Positions 33,129-42,341 are shown, numbered from the stretch's first letter. The stretch is DNA of 64,000 nucleotides from Arthrobacter jiangjiafuii (GCF_018622995.1 NZ_CP076022.1:1302001-1366000); one strand, 5' to 3'. A program made the numbers and translations. Notes: generated by a model not told the origin, from the letters alone.

Positions 33129-33818
33129 TTACCGCCGCCAGCTGTACTCCAGTTCCGGCCGGCCGCGGGTGCCGTAGCGCGGAGTACGCAGCACTGCACG
33201 CTGGGCACCCAGATGCTCCAGGTACCGGCGGACGGTGATCCGGGACATCGTCAGCGCCGCTGAGACTTCGCTGGCGGACAGCGGCGCGTCAGCAGCCTTC
33301 AACAATTCCGAGACGGCCTTCAGGGTGTCCGGGGAAAGACCCTTGGGGAGCACGGCAGGGACGTTGGGCCGCAGTGCGGCGAGGGCACGGTCCACTTCGG
33401 ATTGGGTGGCGGAGACGCCCTGTCCGGCCAGGTTCAGGTGGTATTCCCGGTAGGAGGCGAGCTTGGCGCTGAATGCCGAATAGGTGAAGGGCTTGATCAG
33501 ATACTGCGCGATACCGGCGGACATGGCACTGCGCACGACGGCGAGGTCCCGCACGGCGGTAATGGCGATGACATCCGCCGGAACCCCGGCACCGCGGATC
33601 CGGCGCAGCACGTCGAGCCCGTGCAGGTCAGGGAGGTTCATGTCCAGGAGGACCAGGTCGGTGGGGGAGGCGCTCAGGGATGTGATCGCGTCGGTGCCGG
33701 AATGCACGACGCCGCCGAGGGCAAACCCGGGGCTGCGGCGCACGTACTCGGCGTGCGCCTCCGCCACAATGGCGTCGTCCTCGACCACCAGGACAGTGAT
33801 GTTCCGCTCGGCGTTCAC
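33129..33818 (-). CDS. CitB/DcuR-type response regulator, likely controls dctA
   Basis: 229 aa. Receiver domain with VVEDDAIVAE, phospho-Asp in LVLLDMNLPD, and Lys in YLIKPFTYS. The C-terminal DNA-binding part (LSASEVSAALTMSRITVRRYLEHL) is the DcuR/CitB type. GTG start overlaps the sensor TGA by four bases. With the sensor it forms a pair divergent from dctA, the normal layout for C4-dicarboxylate or citrate uptake control. Confidence 0.9.
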   Translation of the reverse strand: MNAERNITVLVVEDDAIVAEAHAEYVRRSPGFALGGVVHSGTDAITSLSASPTDLVLLDMNLPDLHGLDVLRRIRGAGVPADVIAITAVRDLAVVRSAMSAGIAQYLIKPFTYSAFSAKLASYREYHLNLAGQGVSATQSEVDRALAALRPNVPAVLPKGLSPDTLKAVSELLKAADAPLSASEVSAALTMSRITVRRYLEHLGAQRAVLRTPRYGTRGRPELEYSWRR

Positions 33819-35563
33819 GGCGAGACCCCGCGGCTGCCGGAAGCAGGGCTGCCGGAAGCAGACAAATTGTCAGCCGCGGGAAGCGGGAGCAGCACCGTAA
33901 AGCGCGCCCCGCAGCCAGGTGAACCGCCCGGATCAAGCTGCAGGGTTCCGCCCAGGCGCAAGACCGCCTGGCGTACCAGCGGCAACCCGATGCCCCGGCC
34001 CGTGGCACCGGTCCCTGAGGGCAAAAGCACCTTGGGATCCTTGGTGCTGAAGCCCTGGTCAAAGACCTGGCTGGCGTCCAGCTCCGTTATACCTGGCCCG
34101 TTGTCCTGCACAGTGATCTCGAAACAGTCCCGGCCGCTGCTGTCGACCAGAGCGAACCGCGTTTTCACCGCGGCATCCGGAAGGCCTTGCACGGCGTCGA
34201 AGGCGTTATCGACCAGGTTCCCGACAATCGTGACCAGCTCGCCCGGATTCAGCTCCAGCGGGACGGTCGAACCCGCCTGCGCCAGGTCCATGGCCAGGGC
34301 GATGCCGCGCTCGCGGGCCTGCGCCGATTTGCCGGCCAGCAGCGCGGCCAGGGCGGGCTCACCGATGGCGGATACGACGTCGTCCGCCAGCTGCTGTGAC
34401 TGCTCCAGGTCGCGGGTGGCGAACTCCAGGGCGTCGCTGTGCCGGTTCAGCTCGATCAGCGATACGACGGTGTGCAGCCGGTTGGCGTGTTCGTGGGCCT
34501 GCGCCTGGAGGGCATCGGTCAGGGTGCGCATGGACTGCAGTTCTCCGGTCAGGGCTTCAATATCAGTGTGGTCGCGCAGGGTGGTCACGGTGCCCAGGCG
34601 CTTGGCCGGCGGCATGGTCCGCCTTACGGTGCGGGCCAGCGGACGACGCCGGACGCCCGCGCCTGGCTCCGGTGGAGCCAGAGCGGGGGACTGGTTCACC
34701 ACCAGGATGCGGTCGTGAGCGAAGTGGAACTCGTCCTCCGCGCTCCGCCCTTCGTGCAACAGGTCAGCCAGGGGCCCCGGCAGTCCCAGCGTCCGGGGAT
34801 CCCGGGGCCGGCCGCCCCCGCCGGGAGGCAGGCCCAGAAGTGCTGCGGCCTGGTCGTTGTACAGGACAAGTTCGCCGTCGTTGTTCAGCAGCAGCAGGCC
34901 TTCGCGCAAGGAATGCAGGGCGGAGTCGTAAAACGTGAACATGCTCTGCAGTTCGTCGGGACGGCGGTCATGGGTGGTGCGCCGCAGATAGCGGCTGAGC
35001 AGATAGGAGGCGAGGGCGCCGCAGGCCAGTGCGCCCAGCGAGATGAGGAAGACCGCCGGCAGCTGTGCGTTGCGGGCTACGGCGACGCGGTCCACGGTGA
35101 TGCCCGCCGCCACCAGGGCAACAACTTCTCCGTCCGGATCCAGCACCGGGACGATGGCCCGCACCGAGGGCCCCAGGGTGCCGGCATAGGTTTCAGAAAA
35201 GGAGTGTCCGTCCAGTGCCTGGTCCACGGAGCCGATATAGGCCTTGCCGATCTGGTCATCGCTGCGGTGGGTAAACCGGGTGCGGTCCGGCGCCATGATG
35301 GTCAGGAAGTCGATGTGGGCGGCGTCCATGACGGCCCGCGCGAAGGGCTGCAGGGTGCTGCTCGGGTCCGGGGCAGTTGCTGCCTGGAGCACAAAGGGAT
35401 CCGCGGCAACGGTTCCGGCCACGGCAAGCATCCTCTCGGCGGTTTCCTCGTAGCTGTCCTGCTCGGCCTGGTGGTAGAGCGCCAGCGAAAGCCCGAGGGA
35501 CAGGCACACGAGAAAAGCCAGCTGCCCGATGAGCAGCCGGCTTGCCAAGCTCCATTTCCGCAC
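33815..35563 (-). CDS. CitA/DcuS-type sensor histidine kinase
   Basis: 582 aa, membrane-bound. One N-terminal membrane helix (LLIGQLAFLVCLSLGLSLAL), a periplasmic-type PAS sensor (about residues 35-165, with FVLQAATAPDP, DFLTIMAPDRTRFTH and GPSVRAIVPVLDPDGEVVAL), a second helix (about 170-190), a cytoplasmic PAS (EGLLLLNNDGELVLYNDQAA), phospho-His in QAHEHANRLHTVVSLIEL, then N box NLVDNAFDAV and G boxes. GTG 35563 is preceded by AAGGAAA. Senses a carboxylate outside the cell; C4-dicarboxylate from dctA next door. Confidence 0.9.
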   Translation of the reverse strand: MRKWSLASRLLIGQLAFLVCLSLGLSLALYHQAEQDSYEETAERMLAVAGTVAADPFVLQAATAPDPSSTLQPFARAVMDAAHIDFLTIMAPDRTRFTHRSDDQIGKAYIGSVDQALDGHSFSETYAGTLGPSVRAIVPVLDPDGEVVALVAAGITVDRVAVARNAQLPAVFLISLGALACGALASYLLSRYLRRTTHDRRPDELQSMFTFYDSALHSLREGLLLLNNDGELVLYNDQAAALLGLPPGGGGRPRDPRTLGLPGPLADLLHEGRSAEDEFHFAHDRILVVNQSPALAPPEPGAGVRRRPLARTVRRTMPPAKRLGTVTTLRDHTDIEALTGELQSMRTLTDALQAQAHEHANRLHTVVSLIELNRHSDALEFATRDLEQSQQLADDVVSAIGEPALAALLAGKSAQARERGIALAMDLAQAGSTVPLELNPGELVTIVGNLVDNAFDAVQGLPDAAVKTRFALVDSSGRDCFEITVQDNGPGITELDASQVFDQGFSTKDPKVLLPSGTGATGRGIGLPLVRQAVLRLGGTLQLDPGGSPGCGARFTVLLPLPAADNLSASGSPASGSRGVSP

Positions 35564-35577
35564 TTAATTTCCTTTTG

Positions 35578-35624
35578 CTCAATGCAATTGAGAACAGTAT
35601 GACCACAATCGTGACAGCCGTCAC
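35578..35624. promoter_or_regulatory. divergent dct control region with two inverted repeats
   Basis: CTCAAT-GCA-ATTGAG (35578-35592), a perfect 6+3+6 repeat, lies just upstream of the sensor-kinase ribosome binding site. GTGAC-AGCC-GTCAC (35611-35624) lies between that and dctA. These are the best candidates for response-regulator sites in the 194-bp divergent gap. No confident promoter boxes were found for dctA. Confidence 0.45.
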
Positions 35625-35757
35625 AGGAGGGGCTGACGATGAATACGAATGACTTCAGTTTCCGGCGATTCCCGTACGGCTCCGCGCATGGCGGAGAACC
35701 GCAGTCTCGGTGCCGCCAAGGGACAGATCAGCAACCAAGCCTAGGAGCAGCACACAC

Positions 35758-37137
35758 ATGGCATCTGCCACTATTCCCAAAGGCGCCGGCTCACCGAAGA
35801 GCCCGCGCAAGAAGGACAGAACCCACTTTTTGTACATTGCAGTAATTCTTGCCGTGGTGCTCGGCGCCACCCTGGGCCTGGTCCAGCCTGAATTCGCCAA
35901 AGAGCTGAAGCCTGTCGGCACCGCATTCATCGGCCTGATCAAAATGATGATCGCGCCGGTCATCTTCTGCACAATTGTCCTCGGCATCGGCTCGATCGCC
36001 AAAGCAGCAACCGTGGGCAAGGTCGGCGGACTGGCCCTGGGCTACTTCATCCTCATGTCCACCTTCGCCCTGGCCATCGGCCTGGTTGTCGGCAACCTCA
36101 TCGATCCGGGTGAGGGCCTGAACATCGCGGGCAGCGCCGACAAGGCTCCGACGGTTGCCGAAGACGCCGAAGGCATGGCCGGGTTCCTCCTGAGCATCAT
36201 CCCCACGACCCTGCTGGCCTCGCTGACCGGCGAGAGCATCCTGCAGACCCTCTTCGTGGCACTGCTGGTCGGTTTCGCACTGCAGAAGATGGGCTCCACC
36301 GGGGCCCCGATCCTGACCCTGATCGGCCAGCTCCAAAAGCTGGTCTTCCGCATCCTGGGCATGGTCATGTGGCTGGCCCCCATTGGCGCCTTCGGCGCGA
36401 TTGCCGCCGTCGTCGGTGAAACCGGCGTCGAAGCCATCAAGAGCATGGCAGTACTGATGATCGCCTTCTACGTCACCTGTGCACTGTTCATCGCCATCAT
36501 CCTCGGCGGCGTGCTGAAGCTGTGCACCGGCGTGAACATCTTCAAGCTCATGCGCTACCTGGGCCGTGAATACCTGCTCATCTTCTCCACCTCCTCCTCC
36601 GAGGTGGCCCTGCCGCGCCTGATCGCCAAGATGGAGCACCTGGGTATTTCCAAGCCGGTGGTCGGCGTGACCGTACCCACCGGGTACTCGTTCAACCTGG
36701 ACGGCACCGCCATCTACCTCACGATGGCCTCCCTGTTCGTGGCCTCGGCCATGAACATGCCGCTGGAACTGGGTGAGCAGATCTCACTCCTGGTCTTCAT
36801 GATCATCGCTTCCAAGGGCGCTGCCGGTGTCACCGGCGCCGGCCTGGCCACTCTGGCCGGCGGCCTGCAGTCCCACCGCCCGGACCTGGTCGAGGGTGTT
36901 GGCCTGATCGTCGGCATCGACCGCTTCATGTCCGAAGCACGTGCGCTGACCAACTTCACCGGAAACGCCGTCGCCACCGTCCTGATCGGTACCTGGACCA
37001 AGGAAATCGACAAGGAGCAGGTCAATGCGGTCCTGAATCGCGAACGCCCGTTCGACGAATCCACCATGGACGACGGCCATGCGGAGCCCGCAGCTCCCGC
37101 CGCCGAGCCCGAACTGGAAACCACGGCAACCCGCTAA
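35758..37137 (+). CDS. dctA: dicarboxylate:cation symporter DctA
   Basis: Imports C4-dicarboxylates (succinate, fumarate, malate) with H+ or Na+. SLC1/GltP fold: about eight transmembrane helices, the serine-rich hairpin FSTSSSEVALPRLIAKME, and the binding motif GYSFNLDGTAIYLTMASLF. Transport-domain helix 8 region is visible as GIDRFMSEARALTNFTGNAVA. 459 aa, with a hydrophilic C-terminal tail of about 40 residues. ATG follows AGGAG. Propionate breakdown by the prp genes yields succinate and pyruvate, so the neighbours are metabolically compatible. Confidence 0.94.
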   Translation: MASATIPKGAGSPKSPRKKDRTHFLYIAVILAVVLGATLGLVQPEFAKELKPVGTAFIGLIKMMIAPVIFCTIVLGIGSIAKAATVGKVGGLALGYFILMSTFALAIGLVVGNLIDPGEGLNIAGSADKAPTVAEDAEGMAGFLLSIIPTTLLASLTGESILQTLFVALLVGFALQKMGSTGAPILTLIGQLQKLVFRILGMVMWLAPIGAFGAIAAVVGETGVEAIKSMAVLMIAFYVTCALFIAIILGGVLKLCTGVNIFKLMRYLGREYLLIFSTSSSEVALPRLIAKMEHLGISKPVVGVTVPTGYSFNLDGTAIYLTMASLFVASAMNMPLELGEQISLLVFMIIASKGAAGVTGAGLATLAGGLQSHRPDLVEGVGLIVGIDRFMSEARALTNFTGNAVATVLIGTWTKEIDKEQVNAVLNRERPFDESTMDDGHAEPAAPAAEPELETTATR

Positions 37138-37185
37138 GGCTTCAGTGCAGTAAGACCGGCTCCGGAGCAGTTGCTCAGGACCGTT

Positions 37186-37233
37186 CGCCCCCAGGGCGCC
37201 GGTGCAGATAATGCGCCGGCGCCCTGGGGCGTT
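37186..37233 (+). terminator. dctA terminator
   Basis: Long GC-rich stem, GCCCC(C)AGGGCGCCGG (37186-37201) / CCGGCGCCCTGGGGC (37216-37230), followed by GTTT, 49 bases after the dctA stop. One bulged C. The remaining ~230 bp up to parA hold only the possible promoter listed next. Confidence 0.8.
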
Positions 37234-37388
37234 TAATATCCGCGGCGCAAAACGTCTTTACATCAATGGTGTTTAGCGTCGGGGCGATTAAAAGGGCGCG
37301 GTGCAGCAGCGCCGGATGCTTCCTCCAAACGAAGCTTCTACCTCTAGTTGAGAGTCAAGGCTCGCGGCCGTTCAGCGACGCCGATTCG

Positions 37389-37416
37389 TTGTATGGGTGT
37401 TGCACGGCTGTAATCT
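37389..37416 (+). promoter_or_regulatory. possible parA promoter
   Basis: TTGTAT (37389-37394), 16 bp, TAATCT (37411-37416), about 50 bases before the parA GTG. Spacing is one short of ideal; tentative. Confidence 0.33.
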
Positions 37417-37466
37417 TGACAAGGACAGCCCGCAGGACAGCTAGAAACGGAAGCGTGGATTAATAC

Positions 37467-38366
37467 GTGAGCAGCGAACAGGGTTCAACAACTCTGCAGG
37501 ACGCAACACAGGACGCAGCCGACTCCGTCATGGGGCCGACCGGGCGCCCGCTGACGGAATTCCCCGAACCTCCGGTGCTCAGCTCCCACGGCCCCGCCCG
37601 GATCATCGCCATGGTGAACCAGAAGGGCGGCGTGGGTAAAACCACGTCCACCATCAACCTCGGCGCCGCACTGGCTGAAGCGGGCCGCAAGGTCCTCCTT
37701 GTGGACTTCGACCCGCAGGGCGCGCTCTCCGCAGGTCTGGGCACCAACCCGCACGAGCTGGACCTCACGGTCTACAACGTGCTGATGGACCGCAAGGTGG
37801 ACATCCGCGAGGCCATCCACCAGACGGGCATCGAGAACATCGACCTGCTGCCGGCCAACATCGACCTCTCCGCCGCCGAAGTGCAGCTGGTCAACGAGGT
37901 CGCCCGCGAACAGGTCCTGGAACGCGCATTGCGCAAGGTCTCCGATGAGTACGACGTCATCCTCATCGACTGCCAGCCGTCCCTGGGGCTGCTGACGGTG
38001 AACGCCCTTACCGCAGCGCACGGCGTGATCATCCCGCTGATCTGCGAGTTCTTTGCCCTGCGCGCCGTAGCGCTTCTGGTGGAGACCATCGAGAAGGTCC
38101 AGGACCGACTGAATCCCGGACTGCAGATCGACGGCGTCCTGGCCACCATGTACGACGCGCGGACCCTCCACAGCCGGGAGGTCATCTCCCGGTTGGTCGA
38201 GGCCTTCGGAGACAAGGTCTTCGAAACCGTCATCAAGCGGACCATCAAGTTCGCCGATGCCACCGTGGCCGCTGAGCCGATCACCACCTATGCGGGCAAC
38301 CACCCCGGCGCCGACTCCTACCGCCGTCTCGCCAAGGAACTGATCGCCCGCGGCGGCGCCCCCTAA
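37467..38366 (+). CDS. ParA family ATPase
   Basis: Deviant Walker A ATPase of 299 aa: MVNQKGGVGKTTSTINL (near residue 49), VLLVDFDPQGALS, and DVILIDCQPSLGLLTVNAL (Walker B). No partner parB is adjacent; instead scpA and scpB follow directly, the usual place of this chromosomal ParA paralogue in actinobacteria. It probably acts in nucleoid organisation with the condensin subunits, not as the origin-segregating ParA. GTG start; the first ~45 residues are poorly conserved. Confidence 0.9.
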   Translation: MSSEQGSTTLQDATQDAADSVMGPTGRPLTEFPEPPVLSSHGPARIIAMVNQKGGVGKTTSTINLGAALAEAGRKVLLVDFDPQGALSAGLGTNPHELDLTVYNVLMDRKVDIREAIHQTGIENIDLLPANIDLSAAEVQLVNEVAREQVLERALRKVSDEYDVILIDCQPSLGLLTVNALTAAHGVIIPLICEFFALRAVALLVETIEKVQDRLNPGLQIDGVLATMYDARTLHSREVISRLVEAFGDKVFETVIKRTIKFADATVAAEPITTYAGNHPGADSYRRLAKELIARGGAP

Positions 38367-38372
38367 GCACCC

Positions 38373-39344
38373 GTGCATCCCGGCCCACAAGACAGAGGCC
38401 CACAGGAGACCGGCCCGCAGGAGACCGGCCCCGGACCCGCTCCGTCCGTCCGCGGCAGCTTCCGGGTCCGGCTGGAGAAATTCACCGGACCGTTCGATGT
38501 CCTGCTGGGCCTGATTTCCAAGCACGAACTGGACATCACCGAGATAGCCCTGGCCGCCGTCACCGACGACTTCATCGCGCACATCCGCGCCCTGGGCGAG
38601 GAAAGCCAGGACTGGGCCCTCGACGAGGCCAGCGAATTCCTGGTGATTGCCGCCACTCTGCTGGACCTGAAGGCAGCCCGGCTGCTGCCCGCCGGAGACG
38701 TGGAGGACGCCGAGGATGTTGCCCTCCTGGAAGCCCGCGACCTGCTGTTCGCCCGGCTGCTGCAGTACCGGGCGTTCAAGGAAATCGCTGTCATCCTGGA
38801 TGACCGGCTGCACGCCGAAGCGGAACGGTTTCCACGGCAGGTCACCCTGGAACCACACCTGGCAGCCATGCTGCCGGATCTGATCTGGCGCACCGGCCCC
38901 GCAGACTTCGCCGCCCTGGCCGCGAAGGCCCTGACGCCCCGGGAGCCTGCGCCCACCACGGTGGGCCTGACCCATCTGCATGCACCCGCGGTCAGCGTCC
39001 GTGAGCAGGCCGGCATCATTGCCCACCGGCTCATGGCCGCCGGAAAGCTCACCTTTACCGCCCTGGTCGACGACGCCGGCGCCCCGGTTGCGGTGGCCCG
39101 GTTCCTGGCGCTGCTGGAACTGTTCCGTGACGGCGCCGTGTCCTTCGACCAGCCCGACCCGCTGGGGCAGCTGCTGATCAGCTGGACGGCGGCCCCGGGA
39201 GCCTGGCCGCTCCGCACCGCCGGGACTGAGCGCGGGACTGAGAGCGGGGCTGGGCGAGGACACGGCGACGGAACCGACCGAGAGTACGAACCAGCCGAGA
39301 GCACTGACCCACTGGAGAGCCATGCAGCAGAACCCGTCCGATGA
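38373..39344 (+). CDS. scpA: segregation and condensation protein A
   Basis: Kleisin subunit of the SMC-ScpAB condensin. Conserved N-terminus FRVRLEKFTGPFDVLLGLI (about residue 30) and KHELDITEIALAAVTDDFIAH; C-terminal winged helix (VARFLALLELFRDGAVSFDQ). 323 aa, longer than usual because of a Pro/Gly-rich N-terminus with a repeated PQETG and a charged C-terminal tail of about 50 residues. GTG 38373 lies six bases after parA but has no clear ribosome binding site. Overlaps scpB by 23 bases. Confidence 0.93.
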   Translation: MHPGPQDRGPQETGPQETGPGPAPSVRGSFRVRLEKFTGPFDVLLGLISKHELDITEIALAAVTDDFIAHIRALGEESQDWALDEASEFLVIAATLLDLKAARLLPAGDVEDAEDVALLEARDLLFARLLQYRAFKEIAVILDDRLHAEAERFPRQVTLEPHLAAMLPDLIWRTGPADFAALAAKALTPREPAPTTVGLTHLHAPAVSVREQAGIIAHRLMAAGKLTFTALVDDAGAPVAVARFLALLELFRDGAVSFDQPDPLGQLLISWTAAPGAWPLRTAGTERGTESGAGRGHGDGTDREYEPAESTDPLESHAAEPVR

Positions 39345-39945
39345 ACCCGCCGTGGATGTGGATGTCCGGGCCGCCGTCGAAGCGGTCCTGATGGTCATCG
39401 ACGAACCGGTCACCGCAGCCGAGCTGGCGGGCGTCCTGGAAGTTCCGGCGGAGGAGGTCCTTGACATCCTGTCGGAACTGCAGCGGGAGTATGACGGTTA
39501 TACTGGGGGAGGACCCGGTGGCACAGTACGTGGTTTTACTTCAATGCGAGGTTTTGAACTACGGGATGTGGCCGGCGGCTGGCGGATCTACTCCCGCGCC
39601 GAGTTTGCACCCGTGGTCTCGAAGTTTGTCCTGGGCGGCCAGAGTGCACGTTTGACTCAGGCCGCACTGGAAACCCTGGCAGTGATTGCCTACCGGCAGC
39701 CTGTATCCAGGGCGCGGGTATCTGCTATCCGGGGCGTCAATGTTGACTCCGTCGTACGGACCCTGGTCCAGCGCGGACTCATCGGCGAAGCCGGGGTGGA
39801 AGCCGAGAGCGGCTCAATGATGTACCGGACCACACCGTACTTCCTGGAGCGGCTCGGACTGGGCAACCTCGACGAACTTCCGCGGCTCGCACCGCACCTG
39901 CCCGGGCTGGAAAACCTGGCTGAATTTGAAGACACTACTTACTAA
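39322..39945 (+). CDS. scpB: segregation and condensation protein B
   Basis: Winged-helix dimer that binds the ScpA kleisin, 207 aa. Characteristic segments are RAAVEAVLMVIDEPVTAAEL and LTQAALETLAVIAYRQPVSR, then IRGVNVDSVVRTLVQRGLI. GGAG lies just upstream of ATG 39322 inside scpA, suggesting coupled translation. Confidence 0.95.
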   Translation: MQQNPSDEPAVDVDVRAAVEAVLMVIDEPVTAAELAGVLEVPAEEVLDILSELQREYDGYTGGGPGGTVRGFTSMRGFELRDVAGGWRIYSRAEFAPVVSKFVLGGQSARLTQAALETLAVIAYRQPVSRARVSAIRGVNVDSVVRTLVQRGLIGEAGVEAESGSMMYRTTPYFLERLGLGNLDELPRLAPHLPGLENLAEFEDTTY

Positions 39946-39968
39946 CCGCTACACCCGAAGGATTTTTC

Positions 39969-41228
39969 ATGACACAGGCACCCCGCTCCGGATCCGGATC
40001 AGGCCGCAACAACCCGCGCAGCGGGGGAGCAGCCGGCGGCAGGTCCTTCGGCAAGGGCTCCAAGCCCGCCGGTAACCGTACCGGCGCCCCGCGCGCCGGC
40101 GGCCGCTCCGGCGGACCCCGCGATTCCGAAATGACTGCCGGTGAATTCCGCGCCAACGGCTACAAGGCCCGCGACGAATCCGCCGAAAACCGTCCCGCGA
40201 AGTTCCGCTCCGCGGCATCGCGCGCTTTTGACGGCAAGGGCTCTGGCGCGTCCAAGGGCTCCTCGGATTCCAAGCCGGGAGCCGGCCAGTTCAAGCCCGA
40301 AGGGTACAAGGCCGGCGCGCCCAAGCAGTACGGCACCAAGGGCGGCGGATCCTCCCGCACCGGCGGACCCCAGGCAGGCCAGCGCAAGAGCGGCGACCGT
40401 GCGTTCCGCAACGAGCGCTTCGGCCAGAACCTGGGCGCCGTCAAGCACACCAACACGCGCCGTCCGGCCAAGCCCGCCGTCTCCGAGCACCACGACCCCG
40501 AGGGCATCCGCCTGCAGAAGGTCATGGCCCAGGCCGGCGTCGCATCTCGCCGCGTCTGCGAAGACATGATCCGCGAAGGCCGCGTTGAGGTCGACGGCGA
40601 GGTCGTCACCGAGGTCGGCGTCCGCGTCGACCCGCAGAACGTCACCGTCCACGTGGACGGCATGCGCCTGCAGTTGGACGAGAACCTGAAGTACTACGTC
40701 TTCAACAAGCCCAACGGCGTGGTCTGCACCATGGATGACCCCGAGGGCCGTCCGTGCATCAGTGACTACCTGAAGAGCACCAACAAGCACGAGCGCCTCT
40801 TCCATGTGGGCCGCCTCGACACCAACACCGAGGGCCTGCTGCTCCTGACGAACGACGGCGAGCTGGCCAACCGCCTCACGCACCCGTCCTACGAGGTGCC
40901 CAAGACGTACCTGGTCCAGGTCCGCGGACCCATGGCCCACGGTGTCGGCGCGCAGATGCGCGAAGGCATGGAGCTTGAGGACGGCTTCGCCAGCGTTGAC
41001 TCCTTCAAGCTGGTCGACTCCACCCCGGGCCACCTGCTCGTCGAGGTTGTCCTGCACTCCGGGCGTAACCGCATCGTGCGCCGCCTGTTCGACGCCGTCG
41101 GCCACCCGGTCGAGCGCCTGGTCCGCACCCAGGTGGGGCCGATCCGCGTGAACGACCAGCGCCAGGGCAGCATCCGTGTGCTCGGCCGCACGGAAGTGGG
41201 CCACCTGCTGGCCTCCGTAGGCCTCTAA
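39969..41228 (+). CDS. rluB: 23S rRNA pseudouridine synthase (RluB/RsuA family) with basic disordered N-terminus
   Basis: Isomerises a uridine in rRNA, most likely near position 2605 of 23S by family. An S4 domain (GIRLQKVMAQAGVASRRVCE) is followed by the catalytic motif GRLDTNTEGLLLLTNDG with the nucleophilic Asp, then KTYLVQVRG and GRNRIVRRLFDAVGHPVERLVR. The first ~175 of 419 residues are low-complexity, rich in G, K, R, S, A, with repeated FRANGYKA/FKPEGYKA-like elements. Such basic tails may help rRNA binding. In the usual parA-scpAB-rluB-cmk order. Confidence 0.92.
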   Translation: MTQAPRSGSGSGRNNPRSGGAAGGRSFGKGSKPAGNRTGAPRAGGRSGGPRDSEMTAGEFRANGYKARDESAENRPAKFRSAASRAFDGKGSGASKGSSDSKPGAGQFKPEGYKAGAPKQYGTKGGGSSRTGGPQAGQRKSGDRAFRNERFGQNLGAVKHTNTRRPAKPAVSEHHDPEGIRLQKVMAQAGVASRRVCEDMIREGRVEVDGEVVTEVGVRVDPQNVTVHVDGMRLQLDENLKYYVFNKPNGVVCTMDDPEGRPCISDYLKSTNKHERLFHVGRLDTNTEGLLLLTNDGELANRLTHPSYEVPKTYLVQVRGPMAHGVGAQMREGMELEDGFASVDSFKLVDSTPGHLLVEVVLHSGRNRIVRRLFDAVGHPVERLVRTQVGPIRVNDQRQGSIRVLGRTEVGHLLASVGL

Positions 41229-41231
41229 GGC

Positions 41232-42341
41232 GTGGGCGCGGCACAGGGTTCCGCCACGCATCTTTCCGGTCCGGTCCTCGTGATCGGCACCGGCCTGCTC
41301 GGCACCAGCATCGGTCTGGGGCTGCGCCGGCACGGAGTGGATGTGGTGTTGTCCGACATCTCGCCCTCGACGGCGGCAGTGGCCCGGGACATCGGTGCCG
41401 GCCGGCTGCTCGAGAGCGTCGAGGAGGGGTTCGCCCCGGAACTCGTTGTCGTTGCCGCGCCTCCGGACGTCACCGCCGCGCTCACCGCGCAGGCGCTGAA
41501 GGACTGGCCCGACGCCGTCGTCGTCGACATTGCCAGCGTCAAGGGCGCGGTCCTCGAGGACCTGCGCTCCACCGGCGCTGACCTGAGCCGCTACGTGGGC
41601 ACCCATCCGATGGCCGGCCGGGAGAAATCCGGGCCGGTCGCCGCACTGGGCGAGCTGTTCACCTCCATGCCGTGGGTGATTTGCGCGGCAGCGGAAAGTT
41701 CTCCGCACGCGGTCAAATGCGCGGAGTCCCTGGCCATCGACCTGGGCGCCGTGGTTTCACGCATGAGCGCCGAGGAGCATGACCAGTCCGTGGCGCTGGT
41801 TTCGCACCTGCCGCAGATCATGTCCTCGCTGGTGGCCAGCCGCCTGCAGGACACCCCGGGGCAGGCCATGGCGCTGGCCGGCAACGGGCTGCGCGACGTG
41901 ACCCGGATCGCCGCCAGCGATCCCCGGCTCTGGGTGCAGATCCTCTCCGGCAATGCCCCCCGCCTGGTGGAAATCCTCTACGGGGTACGCGAGGACCTGA
42001 ACCGGCTCATCCATACGCTGGAGGACCCGCTGGCCGACGGCGCCCGGCTGGACATGGCGCAGCTGATCTCCGAAGGCAACACCGGGCAGGCCCGCATCCC
42101 GGGCAAGCACGGCGCGCCGCCGCAGTCCTTCGCCAGCTTCACCGTCCTGGTGGATGACACCCCGGGACAGATTGCGCGCCTGCTCACCGACATCGGTGAG
42201 ATCGGCGTGAACCTGGAAGATCTCCGACTGGAGCACTCCTCCGGCCAGCAGGTGGGACGCGCGGAGATCTCCGTGCTGCCCAGCCGCCTGCAGAATTTGG
42301 TACACGAATTGAGCACCCGCGGGTGGAAGGTAGTGCAGTGA
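41232..42341 (+). CDS. tyrA: prephenate dehydrogenase with C-terminal ACT domain
   Basis: Oxidises prephenate to 4-hydroxyphenylpyruvate in tyrosine synthesis. Rossmann motif VIGTGLLGTSIGLGLRRHG near residue 17; active-site segments VVDIASVKGAV and YVGTHPMAGREKSGP, with His in LVSHLPQ. The last ~75 residues (FTVLVDDTPGQIARLLTDIG... NLEDLRLEHS) form an ACT-like regulatory domain, probably for tyrosine feedback. 369 aa. GTG start three bases after rluB; stop overlaps cmk. Confidence 0.92.
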   Translation: MGAAQGSATHLSGPVLVIGTGLLGTSIGLGLRRHGVDVVLSDISPSTAAVARDIGAGRLLESVEEGFAPELVVVAAPPDVTAALTAQALKDWPDAVVVDIASVKGAVLEDLRSTGADLSRYVGTHPMAGREKSGPVAALGELFTSMPWVICAAAESSPHAVKCAESLAIDLGAVVSRMSAEEHDQSVALVSHLPQIMSSLVASRLQDTPGQAMALAGNGLRDVTRIAASDPRLWVQILSGNAPRLVEILYGVREDLNRLIHTLEDPLADGARLDMAQLISEGNTGQARIPGKHGAPPQSFASFTVLVDDTPGQIARLLTDIGEIGVNLEDLRLEHSSGQQVGRAEISVLPSRLQNLVHELSTRGWKVVQ

